The position numbers were made by a program, and so were the translations under genes. From Sophora flavescens (Eukaryota; Streptophyta; Magnoliopsida; Fabales; Fabaceae), in NCBI GenBank assembly GCA_030762895.1, contig CM061065.1, forward strand, positions 80,423,607 through 80,487,606: 64,000 bases of DNA, given 5' to 3'. Under the pieces are notes generated by a model. That model ran no database searches, was not told where the DNA came from, and saw nothing but the letters and a program-made list of their open reading frames with translations. The stretch's first letter is position 1. Each line of letters opens with the position of its first letter. This document shows, one piece after another, positions 21,424-31,722 of the stretch.

Positions 21424-23057
21424 TGACAGCGCGGCGCGCCACTTGCGAGGCGTGCGCTATGCTTTCAAGCAAGTGTACCGGACTGTCGTCAAGTAATAAA
21501 AGATATCGAACCCACAGAGACTGTATTCCCGAATCGCAATTAATTTCGAATTGAGTGAATCTGGACTTTGTAAAAAGGATTTTTATATTTTGAGTGAAAA
21601 GGGTTTTGAATTTGAAATTAAAAGATAGATGAGCAGAAAACAATTAAAACAGAAAACAAATCTTTTTGGGGTTTTGATCTAAATGGATTCCTAGGGATTT
21701 AGGTTACCAACAAGATCGTTTACATTGTTAAGTCGATTACCCTTGATGATTAGCGAAATTGCCTTGAAGGCGAGTTTATCCTCTGATAGCTTAAGCTCCC
21801 TCTCGGGTTACAAAAGCCGTGCCCAATTGACCCAACCCCTACTCTCGTGGTAGTCGATCTCAGATTGGACCCTTTGCGTTCCGTGACAACTCGTTGATCC
21901 TCAAGGGACAACTTCTAACTCTCGTGATTTCAGTCCCAAGTCTGACTTCTATAGATCCGACACCGAAGTTCACCGCTAGGTTCCTCCTTAGAATGTCTAA
22001 GCCATGCAAATAACCTAAGTTCACCGCTAGGTTCCTCCTTAGAATATCCACACCTCGCAGATAAGCGGCCGCCGGGCTTTACGAGTGAAACACCCTAGAA
22101 ATCCTAAGTTCACCGCTAGGTTCCTCCTTAGAACGTCTACGTCACGCAAATAAGCAGTTGCCGAATTTACGAGTGATTAACACACTAGAAATCAGATCTA
22201 AAGCAAAATCGTAATTACAAAGATATTACATCAAATTCAACATCGTGAACAAAACTTGGGCAGAGCCCCAATCCCTAGAAACTAAGCTGCTACTCCATTC
22301 TTGCCATGGAGATGACAAGCTGGGTTGACAACATAATGAAAATACAAAAAATTAGAGAAGAGAGGAGGAGAGGGGAAGAGAGATCTATGCCTAGAGTCCT
22401 AGTTGTTATGGATGATCTGGTTCTGATGGATGATGCCCTTCTGCATCTGCCTGGTCCTTATTTATAGATGTGGGAAGTTAGAATCCCAATCTAACTCAAA
22501 TTCTGATCCAATTCGGTTTCTTCAGGTCCAAGTAATGCGCGTCACGGCCGTGATGGCCATCACGGGCAGGCCGTGATCGGTCTCTGCTTCTAACATCGGA
22601 AAATTCAGGACTTTCGTGGCGAGTCCTCTTCGCGTCGCGAGCTCCCTTTTCATGGCCCGTGATCTTCATCACGGCCAGGCCGTGATGTGCTCGACTTGTG
22701 GTGGTTTTGGATCACGGCCGTGATGGCTATCACGGCAAGAAGGCCGTGACAGCACTCGACTTCACCTTTGTTCCTTTCGGTTTTGCTCGATCATGGCCGT
22801 GATGGGAATCATGGCTAGGCCGTGATGGGCTCTGTTTGGCTCATTTTCTTCACTTTTAAAGCCCTATCTTCATCCAAACTCCATCATGGTTGATCTTGAG
22901 CATTTTACCCTTGATATCTGTAAAACAACACCACGAAAACCGCCTTACCCATTCCAAAGGAAAATTAACCTAAAATCTAATAAAAATATGCCTAAACTAC
23001 ATGAAAATGCATGCAAAATGATAGACAAGTTAAGATGATGTGAATTCACACTCATCA
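21424..23057 (-). mobile_element. 5' LTR of the gag-only element
   Basis: 1634 bp from tgacagcgcg to cacactcatca, colinear with the copy at 15430. TATA-like sequence at 22459-22467 on the minus strand. Small indels relative to the other LTR are clustered in the palindromic cassette. Confidence 0.92.
22542..22826. repeat. Palindromic GC-rich cassette, LTR copy 2
   Basis: Four units equivalent to those at 16551-16840, with several small indels relative to them (for example an added aga near 22738). Confidence 0.85.
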
Positions 23058-23483
23058 CTCACCTCTAGGTAAAAAGGTCTCCATGAAAACAGTAGTGAAA
23101 TGCCTCCATTCCCGATTCTCGCAATCCAATTCTCTCTGCGCTTATATGCCGTGGTACCACTCTCGAGCGGCACCGTTCAACTGAAAACTGGCCATCTCCA
23201 TGGATCTCTCAGACGAGCATCCCATAGCCCTCAACAATCTCTCCACCTCCTCTAGGAAAAAGGATGGGTCCGGATCGAAACCAGTCCCTGCAAAAGTGGG
23301 TGGCTTCATCTTACGTAACTCGATCAATGAAGCAAAAGGCTCGGCCACCTGATTCGGCCTAAGTTTTGAATCCCTCCTACTCCCCCTCCGTGCTCGCAGA
23401 AGCCTCATGAGATTCTTGTGCATGGAAGGTGATGGAGTGGGGAACCCCACTTTGTGATGGAGTCGGAGTTCTTCCGCCACCAC
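23058..23483 (-). pseudogene. Element B gag, N-terminal part
   Basis: The minus strand has MKPPTFAGTGFDPDPSFFLE, VERLLRAMGCSSERSMEMAS and FQLNGAAREWYHGI, the start of the capsid-type gag domain of chromoviruses. A stop follows at about 23142. The frame then continues with HFTTVFMETFLPRGE up to the target duplication, where the gag-only element interrupts it. The second half is at 14830-15424. Confidence 0.88.
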
Positions 23484-23934
23484 CTCCCGCTAAGGCCCCT
23501 TGTATCACAACAATCCCTCGTGCTATTTGTTGCGGGGTTGCTCAAGAGCTCTCGGGATCACCACCTCCCGCTGTGGTGGGTGCTGATTTCCGCCTCGAGG
23601 AGGCCTAGCAAGACTCCTCCTCGGATCGGGCAGCTCCTCTTCCTCTACCTCTTACCATCCTTCAAAAGGAAAGGAAACATCATACTTCAGTTTTTTTTTA
23701 AATTATCAATTCTACACAAAAATACCCTACATCAACCCCCTATCAAAAGCAATTACACCATCCATCTCAGGTCGCTGCTTTCAAATAGTCATATGAGATC
23801 CTCACTATTTTATGGCTTTCTTTCAAATAATTGTAGATTAGTTACTAATGAGTTCTGGCACAACTCCCACCCAGTTTTGAGAATTATTACAGAATTCATG
23901 AGTTTCTAATCTCTCTCAGGACCTACAACCATTG
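23484..23934 (-). other. Element B leader region
   Basis: About 450 bp lie between the PBS and the recognisable gag. The part nearest gag (23484-23660) may encode a diverged proline/arginine-rich gag N-terminus; the rest is AT-rich and non-coding. Nothing else is recognisable. Confidence 0.5.
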
Positions 23935-23946
23935 GCTCTGATACCA
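23935..23946 (-). promoter_or_regulatory. Primer-binding site of element B
   Basis: The minus strand TGGTATCAGAGC complements the 3' end of initiator tRNA-Met and lies three bases from the 5' LTR. It fixes the element's orientation. Confidence 0.93.
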
Positions 23947-23949
23947 CTT

Positions 23950-24976
23950 TGTCAGGATCTAAGTTAGGCGTTCTCGACCAGCCAGAATGAGACCCCGATG
24001 TCCCATTCCCAAGGCCTATTAAGCACGTATAAGTCACGTCATAACATAGATAATTTTATGATACCAAAGTAAATATCAGAGTAAATGATTATTCCAAAAT
24101 AAAATAAAAACCAATGTAGCCCCGAGTCTACATATAGAGTTTAAATGAAAGAAGTGGTTCACAACCAAAGAGGGAAATAGTCCCAAATTTTAAATAAGGA
24201 AGAGGTATCTCATATGACTAAACAAAATCAAATAAATAACCAAGCTGCAGCACCTACCCACACTACTCCTGTGCATGAGCTCCCAGAGATGGCTCCACTC
24301 GTGAAGTACCGAAGCTAAACCAAAAAGGGCAGGGGTGAGTTACAGAACTCAGTGAGGGTATATAAACACGATCAAGTATATCACATAAGCATACATATTT
24401 CATATCGTACCATACCACACATCTAAACCATATCTTCAGAGCAACTTTCAAGTTGCATTACAATCATTTCAACATTGAGTAAGATGCTTGTAATCCGTTT
24501 GGAGTTGTTCACTAGAGTCTCCCACTCCGACGGTCACATTTATATCCCAGTCGAATCCGTTGACCGGTAAGTGACCTCGGTCACTGCACAACTACCCTCC
24601 AAACTCCGAGGTTCTTTCACTAGAGTCCCTCTTCTCCGATGGTCACATTTATATACCGGTCGGGTCCGCTGACCGGTCGGATACACCAAGTCTTACTCAA
24701 TGTGCTCATCATCATAAAACAAATCACCTAACACAATCATGTTCTTTGAACTCATTAAAAGAAAAGAATCACACAAGAATATAAATCATTTAATCATAAT
24801 TTAACACAATCCTTACATATAATATTGTCCTGTAACAATCCACCTCAATCCAATGATCATAAGCCACACATCATCATATATCTACTCTATACACATTGAC
24901 GTAAATAAGCATTACACCTAACATATATATTATTTAAAAAAATATTTTAAAGTTTTATAATAAAGAAAAAAATCTG

Positions 24977-25029
<53 letters not shown>

Positions 25030-25769
25030 GCTTACTGGGTTTGCGTCATATTAGAGTTTGTTGTACCATATCATCAAAAGCCATGTGCTTTACGTCATTG
25101 GGCAAGGTTTTGGTTCCAGAAGGTTCACATTATATATGATTGAAATTGGCATGAAATTAATCTAATGGAGCAAACATATATGACTCCAGTGTCAATGGCA
25201 TCGGAGACGAGGCAGAGTAACAAGAGTAACAGATTAAAATACTTTCACACCCAGCACATCCGACGGCGTCGATAACATATGGACCACAAATTATATTCAA
25301 CCTCATCAAGAAAATCAAAGAAATTAAGCAATACAAAGAGAAACATTACTGATATGAATCCGAGAACAGGGGCGAATTAAACACACCGAATTTAAATAAA
25401 ACATCAAGCCTATCAAAATCTACAACCATCACCTGAATCGATGAAAAAGAAAGGAAAAAGGAGAGTGAAATTGTATCCCTTGCACCAAGAGCACGTCTCT
25501 ATGATCTTGAGCCGCCGCGCCTTCTTCCTCTTTTTCTCCAGAGAAAACTGATTTTAAAAGTTAGGGTTCTCAAGACACTCTAACTCTTTTTCCCTTGTTT
25601 TATTTCTTAACCATTATACTTACCGAAGGGTCCTACCACACTAGGGGTAAAAAAACAAAAAATCTATCTCATAACTCTATTTTACTACGCTAATCTCTTA
25701 TATATTCTTGCAAGTATTTATTATTATTATTTTCATTAAATAAATAACTTTTAACTTTTGGGTATTACA
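23950..25769 (-). mobile_element. 5' LTR of element B
   Basis: 1820 bp from tgtcaggatc to gggtattaca, followed by tttct. It has an AT array of about 44 bp at 24981-25024, against about 21 bp in the other LTR. Confidence 0.92.
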
Positions 25770-25774
25770 TTTCT

Positions 25775-25900
25775 TTATGTAATGCTTTTATTTTGAGTTT
25801 GTAAGGTTGTTTATGATCATTGTGCTAAGACTATCAGTTTGATTATCATCTTGAGTGGATGTCTTGTGTTACTTTTGAAACACTAATTTAAGGCATTACA
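25775..25900 (+). mobile_element. LTR of Gypsy element A, right part
   Basis: The last 126 bp of the LTR interrupted at 4808. It ends aaggcattaca and is followed after four bases by a PBS. Confidence 0.78.
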
Positions 25901-25904
25901 TTTT

Positions 25905-25916
25905 TGGTATCAGAGT
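25905..25916 (+). promoter_or_regulatory. Primer-binding site of the downstream element A copy
   Basis: tggtatcagagt complements the 3' end of initiator tRNA-Met (11 of 12 positions) just after the LTR. It shows that a gag-containing copy starts here in the plus orientation. Confidence 0.88.
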
Positions 25917-26050
25917 AGTTCGATATAATTGAACTATGGATAGTTTTGCATAGTATCGTTATGCTTGGATTTCCCATTTATTTTTATAAATACCAACTTA
26001 TTAAGTATTAAGTCTGATCAGCTTGATATTTGTCTGTGGTATGCAGAATT

Positions 26051-26295
26051 ATGAGTGATGAATCTACAGGCCGCGAAGGAAAAGGAAGAGGAAGAGGTAC
26101 TCCAGGATCTCATGGGCACGGTTTTGAGTGGTTGGATGAGTTTATACAGGTCGTACGGGACCAGACTATGGCTACCAATAATCTTCACCATCACCAGACT
26201 TAGGCTGGAGGACTAGCACAACCCCAGGATGATGCCAACCGTGCTTTCTTCCAATTCCTCAAGATTGACCCTCCTGCCTTCTCCGAGGTGAAACA
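26051..26295 (+). pseudogene. Element A gag, N-terminal part
   Basis: An ATG at 26051 opens a frame starting MSDESTGREGKGRGRGTPGS, with a Gly/Arg-rich start and then FFQFLKIDPPAFSEVKH. A TAG at about 26201 breaks it. The frame is cut at 26295 by a solo LTR and resumes in phase at 27662 (ALDAHHWIEAMEQNF). It lies about 140 bp downstream of the PBS, as expected for gag. Confidence 0.85.
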
Positions 26296-27661
26296 TGTTA
26301 AGTCTCTAAAATGTCTAGTGTGCATTTCCCTAAGTTTTGATGAGAACTAAACATTGGTTAATGATTTAATTAACCTTCATATTGGTTGCTAACCTGTCTA
26401 TCTAGTGTGCAGATTAAAACAGTAAGAATCACCTGTCTGCTCATATAGATGACTACCTGTCTAGATAAGCGAAAGTCAACCTGTCTGCTGACTAGGATTA
26501 TTGACTTATTTCAAGATACGTCTTCAACCTATCTCCCCACGAGTTCCTACACTTGTCTGAGGTTACTCGTTGAAGAATCAAGGACCTAACAAGCTTTTGT
26601 TGGTTGTCCCATCAGAAAGAGGCTTGAAGCCTTCTCTCCTACTTAGTCTCATGCTTATCAAGAAAATTCAGAAATTACTCTCTCAAGCAACCTCGGATAT
26701 CAAAACCAAAGACCAGTTAAAGAATGCTTCCAACGTGCTTTATTCCCTAGTACCTCTGGTCCTTTCACGAAAAGGGAATTATACTCAGCAAAGTACAAAA
26801 AGCTCTCTGCACAACTCTGATATGGCTGTTTCACGATGCATAAAACCATGATCCTTCAAGTTAGAGTACAACCAACGTTCCTATTGCATTAATGGTTGTC
26901 CAGAATGACTCTATTGCATTTAATGAAGTTCTGCTTGAAGCCAACATCTGAGGGAATGTCTCTAACGAATCTTAAATGCTTGAAGACTATAAATACAGAA
27001 ATCATTGAAGATGAAGATATAGAGAATACATATAGCATTAAAGAGCCATTACTCTGCGCATTAATTTCTTCATTTTTTCATTCTGTATTCTTCAATCATT
27101 TGAAGTCATTACGCAGACTTTCCTAGGCTTTACATTTAAACCACTCCCTGAGTGTTAGTGAAAGATCTGTCTGTCTGAAGTTGTATTTATTACAAACCAA
27201 ATTTCTCAAACAAATCTGAGTGAGCCTGAAGAGGCTAGGTGTGCAAAGAATACTTGTCTTGGAGCCTGAAGAGGCTAGGAGTGTACTTGTCTTGGAGCCT
27301 GAAGAGGCTAGGTGTGCAAACAATACTTGGAGTCTGTAACCTGATCAGTTATAGTGGATAAAACTTGGTGCTGCCAAAGACTGGACATAGCTCTTTGCTT
27401 TGAAGAGTGAACCAGGATAAATAACTGTGTCAATCTCTATTTCCTTATAAACTCCTTAGTTGATTCAGTTTTCTTATCTGTTTTTCGGGTGGTATGTTTG
27501 CCTAAGTCACTGTTAAAATCTCATCAGACAGGTCACTTGTCTGTCCTGTATCTTTCCACTCGTCTGAACCAAGCTTATGTATGCAAAAAGTTTTCAACAT
27601 TGTTTAAATTCTGATAAACACAATTCAACCCCCCTTCTCGTGTTTATAGTTGTCTATTTCA
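26296..27661 (+). mobile_element. Solo LTR, probably Copia type, inside element A gag
   Basis: 1366 bp from tgttaagtct to tgtctatttca with a perfect 5-bp target duplication aaaca (26291-26295 and 27662-27666). Removing it restores the gag frame. The 3' part has the C-rich run caattcaacccccc typical of Copia LTR ends. Orientation is inferred from that end. It holds three tandem units of about 35 bp with ggagcctgaagaggctagg (27225-27330). Confidence 0.85.
27225..27330 (+). repeat. Short tandem repeat in the solo LTR
   Basis: Three units carry gagcctgaagaggctagg with variable spacers of 14-21 bp. They probably lie in the R or U5 region of the LTR. Confidence 0.8.
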
Positions 27662-27868
27662 AAACATGCTCTGGATGCTCATCATTGGATAGAAGCAATG
27701 GAGCAGAATTTTGTGGTCGTACAGTGTACTGAGGAACAAAAGGTTACTTTTGCAACTCATATGTTAAAGAAGGAAGCTGCTAATTTGTGGAAGGGTATGA
27801 AGGCTCACATGATAGCTATGGGGATTGATAATCCGCTGGCTTATCATGTTTTAGCTAATATTTTAGAG
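27662..27868 (+). pseudogene. Element A gag, middle part (capsid-type domain)
   Basis: This encodes LDAHHWIEAMEQNFVVVQCT, then VTFATHMLKKEAANLWKGMK, a clear match to the retrotransposon gag domain. The frame is cut at 27868 by another LTR and continues from 29430. Confidence 0.9.
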
Positions 27869-29429
27869 TGAATTTAATCAATTAAGATGAGTTGAATACT
27901 TGATTTAACCCAAATTGGACTTTGTTTTCCTATTTTAGTTATTTTAGAGTCAGTGTGTTCATTTAATTGATTTTAATTAGAATTTAATTGATTTTCTCAA
28001 GATTTTCTTATTTTTATTTTTAGGAAAGGACAAAGAAGAAGGATTGCAATTAAATTGAAGATTGGCAAGTAAATTGCAAGGGGCCACATGATGGATTTGA
28101 ATCCAAATCAATTTGGATTTGAATTATTATGATTAAAAGTTAATTCAATTGGCTTTGAGAGAAAAAATTGGATTTGGATAATAATTGCCTATGACAACAA
28201 CAAAGGATATGATAAGATTTGGCAATTAATTTGGAGATATTGATTTGGTAATTAAATATGAAGATTAAAATGCTCAGGACCAGTTATGTTGGAGTTTGCA
28301 AGAAGGCGGAGCTTGAAATACAAGAAAAATGAGCCAAACAGAGCCCATCACGGCCTGGCCGTGATAGGCATCACGACCATGATCGAGTAGGGCTGAAAAA
28401 GAAAGAAGAACACAAAGTCAGAACCTGTCACGGCCAGGCCATGATGGCCATCACGGCTGTGACAGGCCAACCAAAGGTCAAGTTCTCCGGGCCGAGAATC
28501 TATCACGGCCTGACCGTGACAGGCATCACGGCCGTGAGGCGCAAAATCTGGAATTTTGATTTGCTGATTTGATTTGATTTTGTAATGATTTCAAATCCAA
28601 GTTAACCTACTCTATAAATATAGCAATTAGGCTCGAAAATAGAATCTCTTGGCTGCTACCTTAGGCAAAAATTAGGATTTCTCTTCTTCTCAATTTCTTC
28701 TTTTCTCTTAGGATTTTTATGTTTTTGTTATTCAAGGTTGCCATGACCATGGCAATGCTTGAGTAGTCTTTTTATTTCTAGGAATTGGAGCTATGCCCAA
28801 GACTTGTTTCATGTTATGAATTAATGTTTTCCCTTTGTTAGTTCCAATTTGCTTTTGATTTAATTCCTATTGCATGAATTACTTGTGAATTTGGTGTGCA
28901 CTTATTTGCATGTCATAGATACTCTAAGGACGAACCTAGCGGTGAACTTAGGTATCGGATCTATAGGGATTGAACTTAGGACTTAAATCACAAGAGTTAG
29001 AAGCGGTCCTTCGAGGGTTCATTGAATTGTCACGAATCTTAATGGTTTCAATTTAAATACAATTACCACGAGAGTAGGGGTTGGTTTAATTGGGCACGGT
29101 TCTTGTATCTCGAGAGGGAACATTAACTTATTTAGGATAAATTCACCTTCAAAGCAATTTTGATAATTAACAAGAGGGGTAGTCAATTTAGTAGCATGAG
29201 CAGTCTTGTTGGTAACTCAATTCCTGGAAATCTCTTTTAATTTAAAATCCCAAAAATATTTGATTTTATTTTATTGTTTCTTTTATTTTCTTGAAATCTT
29301 TTCACACCAATTTCTTAGTCTAAATAGTTGTTTAATTTGTGAAGTGGTACTTGGTTTCCCAATCCCTGAGTTCGATACTCGGTTTCTCACTGTTTTATTA
29401 TTACTTGCTTCGATCTGGTAACCTTGTCA
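27869..29429 (+). mobile_element. Solo LTR related to the gag-only element's LTRs
   Basis: About 1.56 kb from tgaatttaatc to ccttgtca, splitting element A gag. In this orientation it shows the same landmarks as the LTRs at 15430 and 21424 in reverse complement: palindromic cassette, tataaata box, the block ggacgaacctagcggtgaac, and the end with ttattattacttgc. Only gag is shared by the immediate flanks, so the target duplication is unclear and the ends may be off by a few bases. Confidence 0.75.
28347..28537. repeat. Palindromic GC-rich cassette, solo-LTR copy
   Basis: Three units of the type ATCACGGCCTGGCCGTGATA-ggc-ATCACGACC/GGCCGTGA, in the reverse order of those in the gag-only element, as expected from the opposite orientation. 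Confidence 0.85.
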
Positions 29430-30120
29430 GAGCCCATCAGGGACACCTTTGGATTGGGAGCATTTCCAAGTCGTTTTTCATAGAACTGAAGCAAGGAAAC
29501 ATGTCAATAGCCCAGTATGTAGCAAAATTTGAAGATTTGGCAAGACATGCTTCGCAGGCAAGTTATGCTCCAAATGAAGAACGGGAGATAGATTAGTTCC
29601 ATTGGGGCTTGAGAGCTGATATCAAGAACAGTTTGGCTCAAACCAGGTTTATTGAATACCCCACCATTGCCCAACAAGCTTATGTGGGTGAAGAAAGTTT
29701 GCAAGAATTAGAAGTGGAGAATCAGAAGAAATGACTCAAGAATAGGAATGAAGGTAAGCACCATCAACAACTCAAGAATAGGAATAAAGGTGCATACATC
29801 TAACCCTCCTAAAGCTGTGGGATGCCCAAAATGTGGAAAGAAACATGGTGGGGAGTGCTTGGCGGGTCAGAATGTGTTACTCTTGCAAGTAGCTGGGACA
29901 CTCTTCTCCATTTTGCCCTGTGCTAAAGAAGAAAGGAGTTGTCATTCCTGGTAACCAATCCTCAGGAAGAGTTTTCATCCTCAGTGGTAAGAAAGTTAAA
30001 GGGAAAGATGGTCTGATGAAAGGTACTGGTCAACTAAACCAAGAATCTGTTGTTATCCTTTTTTATTCTGGGGCAACCCTTTTGTCTCTTTTGAATGTGC
30101 ATTTGGGTACGATGAAAGGG
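29430..30120 (+). pseudogene. Element A gag C-terminus and protease remnant
   Basis: Encodes FIELKQGNMSIAQYVAKFED then LARHASQASYAPNEEREID, the end of the capsid-type domain, then after several frame breaks a knuckle-like GCPKCGKKHGGECLAGQN and a decayed protease site VVILFYSGATLLSLLNVHLG, where the catalytic Asp is replaced by Tyr. Recognisable sequence ends near 30120. No pol follows, so this copy is 3'-truncated. Confidence 0.85.
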
Positions 30121-30859
30121 TCAAACTCCATATAGAGATGAAACCATACCGTATTTGGACTGGAACGATGAAATCAATTCTTCTAGGCAGGATTGGGTAA
30201 AATTGATCAAAGACAATGGGATTAGGCGAAACCGAATGGAAATGCATGTTAAAGGTAGAACTGAATGACGATGAGAAAAACAACAAATTACTACATTTGG
30301 TTTGTGGTGGCGAATAACAATTTTGAGGAGTGCTATGAACTCGACCCAACGAAAATGTGAAATTCTCCTCAAAGTTTAGGCTCATTCTATATTAGATATA
30401 TTCTCAAATTAGTCATACAATAAATAATTTTATTCATATTTAGGATTTTTAAAGACTAAATTAAAAGATTTTATTTCTTAAATATTAAATTGGAGATATA
30501 TTTTTATCGTGAAAGAAATTGAATATTTATTTGCTAAAAGAAAAAAGAAAGAAAGTAAAAAAAAATTAGAGGATTGGCAGTCTTCTTATCTGTCATCCAC
30601 TTGTTTTTTAGATTGGCCTCTGCCAATATTTGCTCAACTTAAAGGCAATTTGATATTGGGAGCTGTCAACGTAAAAAAAAAAAAGTCTTCCTGCTGGACA
30701 ATAATGGACCCAACCCAAACCCAAACCCAACCCCAACCCCTACCACAAAAGGAGGCAACAAGTCAACATTAGCAACCCTAGATCTTAATTGGATCACCCG
30801 TGACCGACGTACAAGCTTACAATCCTAATCTGGCAAGCCTATTAATTTAGAAACATACT
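30121..30859. other. Unassigned AT-rich region
   Basis: No domain is recognisable on either strand; the minus-strand frames at 30053-30385 overlap gag remnant on the other strand and have no family resemblance. It includes a degenerate cccaaac repeat (30709-30745) and A-rich runs. Confidence 0.5.
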
Positions 30860-31650
30860 TGACAAAGATTTAGAATTTTTACAAAAAAATCGACAAAATC
30901 TCCTCTGTAATTCCAACATCCCAAAACAAAAACCACCTGCTGAAATATTTAATATTTATATTTTCATTCCAGAAGTTCTAGTCACACAAGTACATCAAGT
31001 TTGGTATTCTAAACAATTAATACAACTCAAAAGAATTTAGTATTAGTTTCCTATAGGTGCAGAGTGAAAAGAGTCTCAAAATACATTAAAAGGGGCCTCC
31101 AACAAAAAAAGGTCTACCAAAAAGAGTGACACGGTCTGAATGATATGCAGCTATCAGTAGCCAACTACTCATTGCCCTGGAAATCTGTATGTAAAAACAA
31201 ATATAAAGGGTGAGTCACATAAACTCAGTGAGGGCATAACAACCACCATGAACTAGAAGGGAAACATACTAATGCACGAATAATTATTCTTTCAAACTTA
31301 AAAAGGCAGGCATACTGGGATATGGTTACAATAAAATCAATTAACTTTAATGACGCATATGCATAAAAATCATCAAACTCTCAAGTTTGACATGTTACAA
31401 ATATTAACATTTGTACCACTTAAAGTAATTAAAGAGGTAAAATAGAAATAAAGAGTAAATCAACAAAAACACAAGTTTAAAGAAATTATAATCACGTTGG
31501 GGTCACACATGAGAGAACCAAAAATATGAGGTGGCTCCATCTCGCTGATAGTCATCTCCTCCTAAGGATGGCTTCTCCCCTAGGGGCGGCTCCATCTAAC
31601 GGATAGCCTTCTCCTCTTTCAAGTCACATCAATCATATCTCATAGGTGTA

Positions 31651-31722
<72 letters not shown>

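Larger units (their letters stand above)
15430..23057 (-). mobile_element. Non-autonomous Athila/Tat-like LTR element with gag and protease only (TR-GAG-like)
   Basis: A 7.6-kb element has LTRs at 15430-17067 and 21424-23057 that look about 97% identical by eye. A PBS for tRNA-Asp lies beside the right LTR, and near-perfect target duplications flank it (ctcat at 15425-15429, ctcac at 23058-23062). Coding capacity is gag (20242-21267) and a protease-like region (19258-19995). No reverse transcriptase, RNase H or integrase is visible in the 2.2 kb before the 3' LTR. That composition matches the described TR-GAG class, which must be mobilised by another element. Confidence 0.87.
5222..25769 (-). 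mobile_element. Ty3/Gypsy chromovirus element B, full-length but disrupted
   Basis: The two LTRs (5222-7042 and 23950-25769) are near-identical by eye and about 1.82 kb each. The PBS lies beside the right LTR, so the element reads right to left: gag, protease, reverse transcriptase, RNase H, integrase, chromodomain-like tail. Without its two insertions (Copia 9424-13652 and gag-only element 15430-23057) it would be about 8.7 kb, a normal size. All coding parts are broken. It sits in the LTR of element A. Confidence 0.9.

Noticed and set aside
30053..30385. Overlapping minus-strand ORFs of 110 and 83 codons
   Set aside because: Partly antisense to the element A protease remnant and without recognisable motifs or splice context.
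30709..30745. Interstitial telomere-like repeat
   Set aside because: The units are cccaaac/ccccaac rather than the plant telomere unit ccctaaa, and the run is short and irregular.
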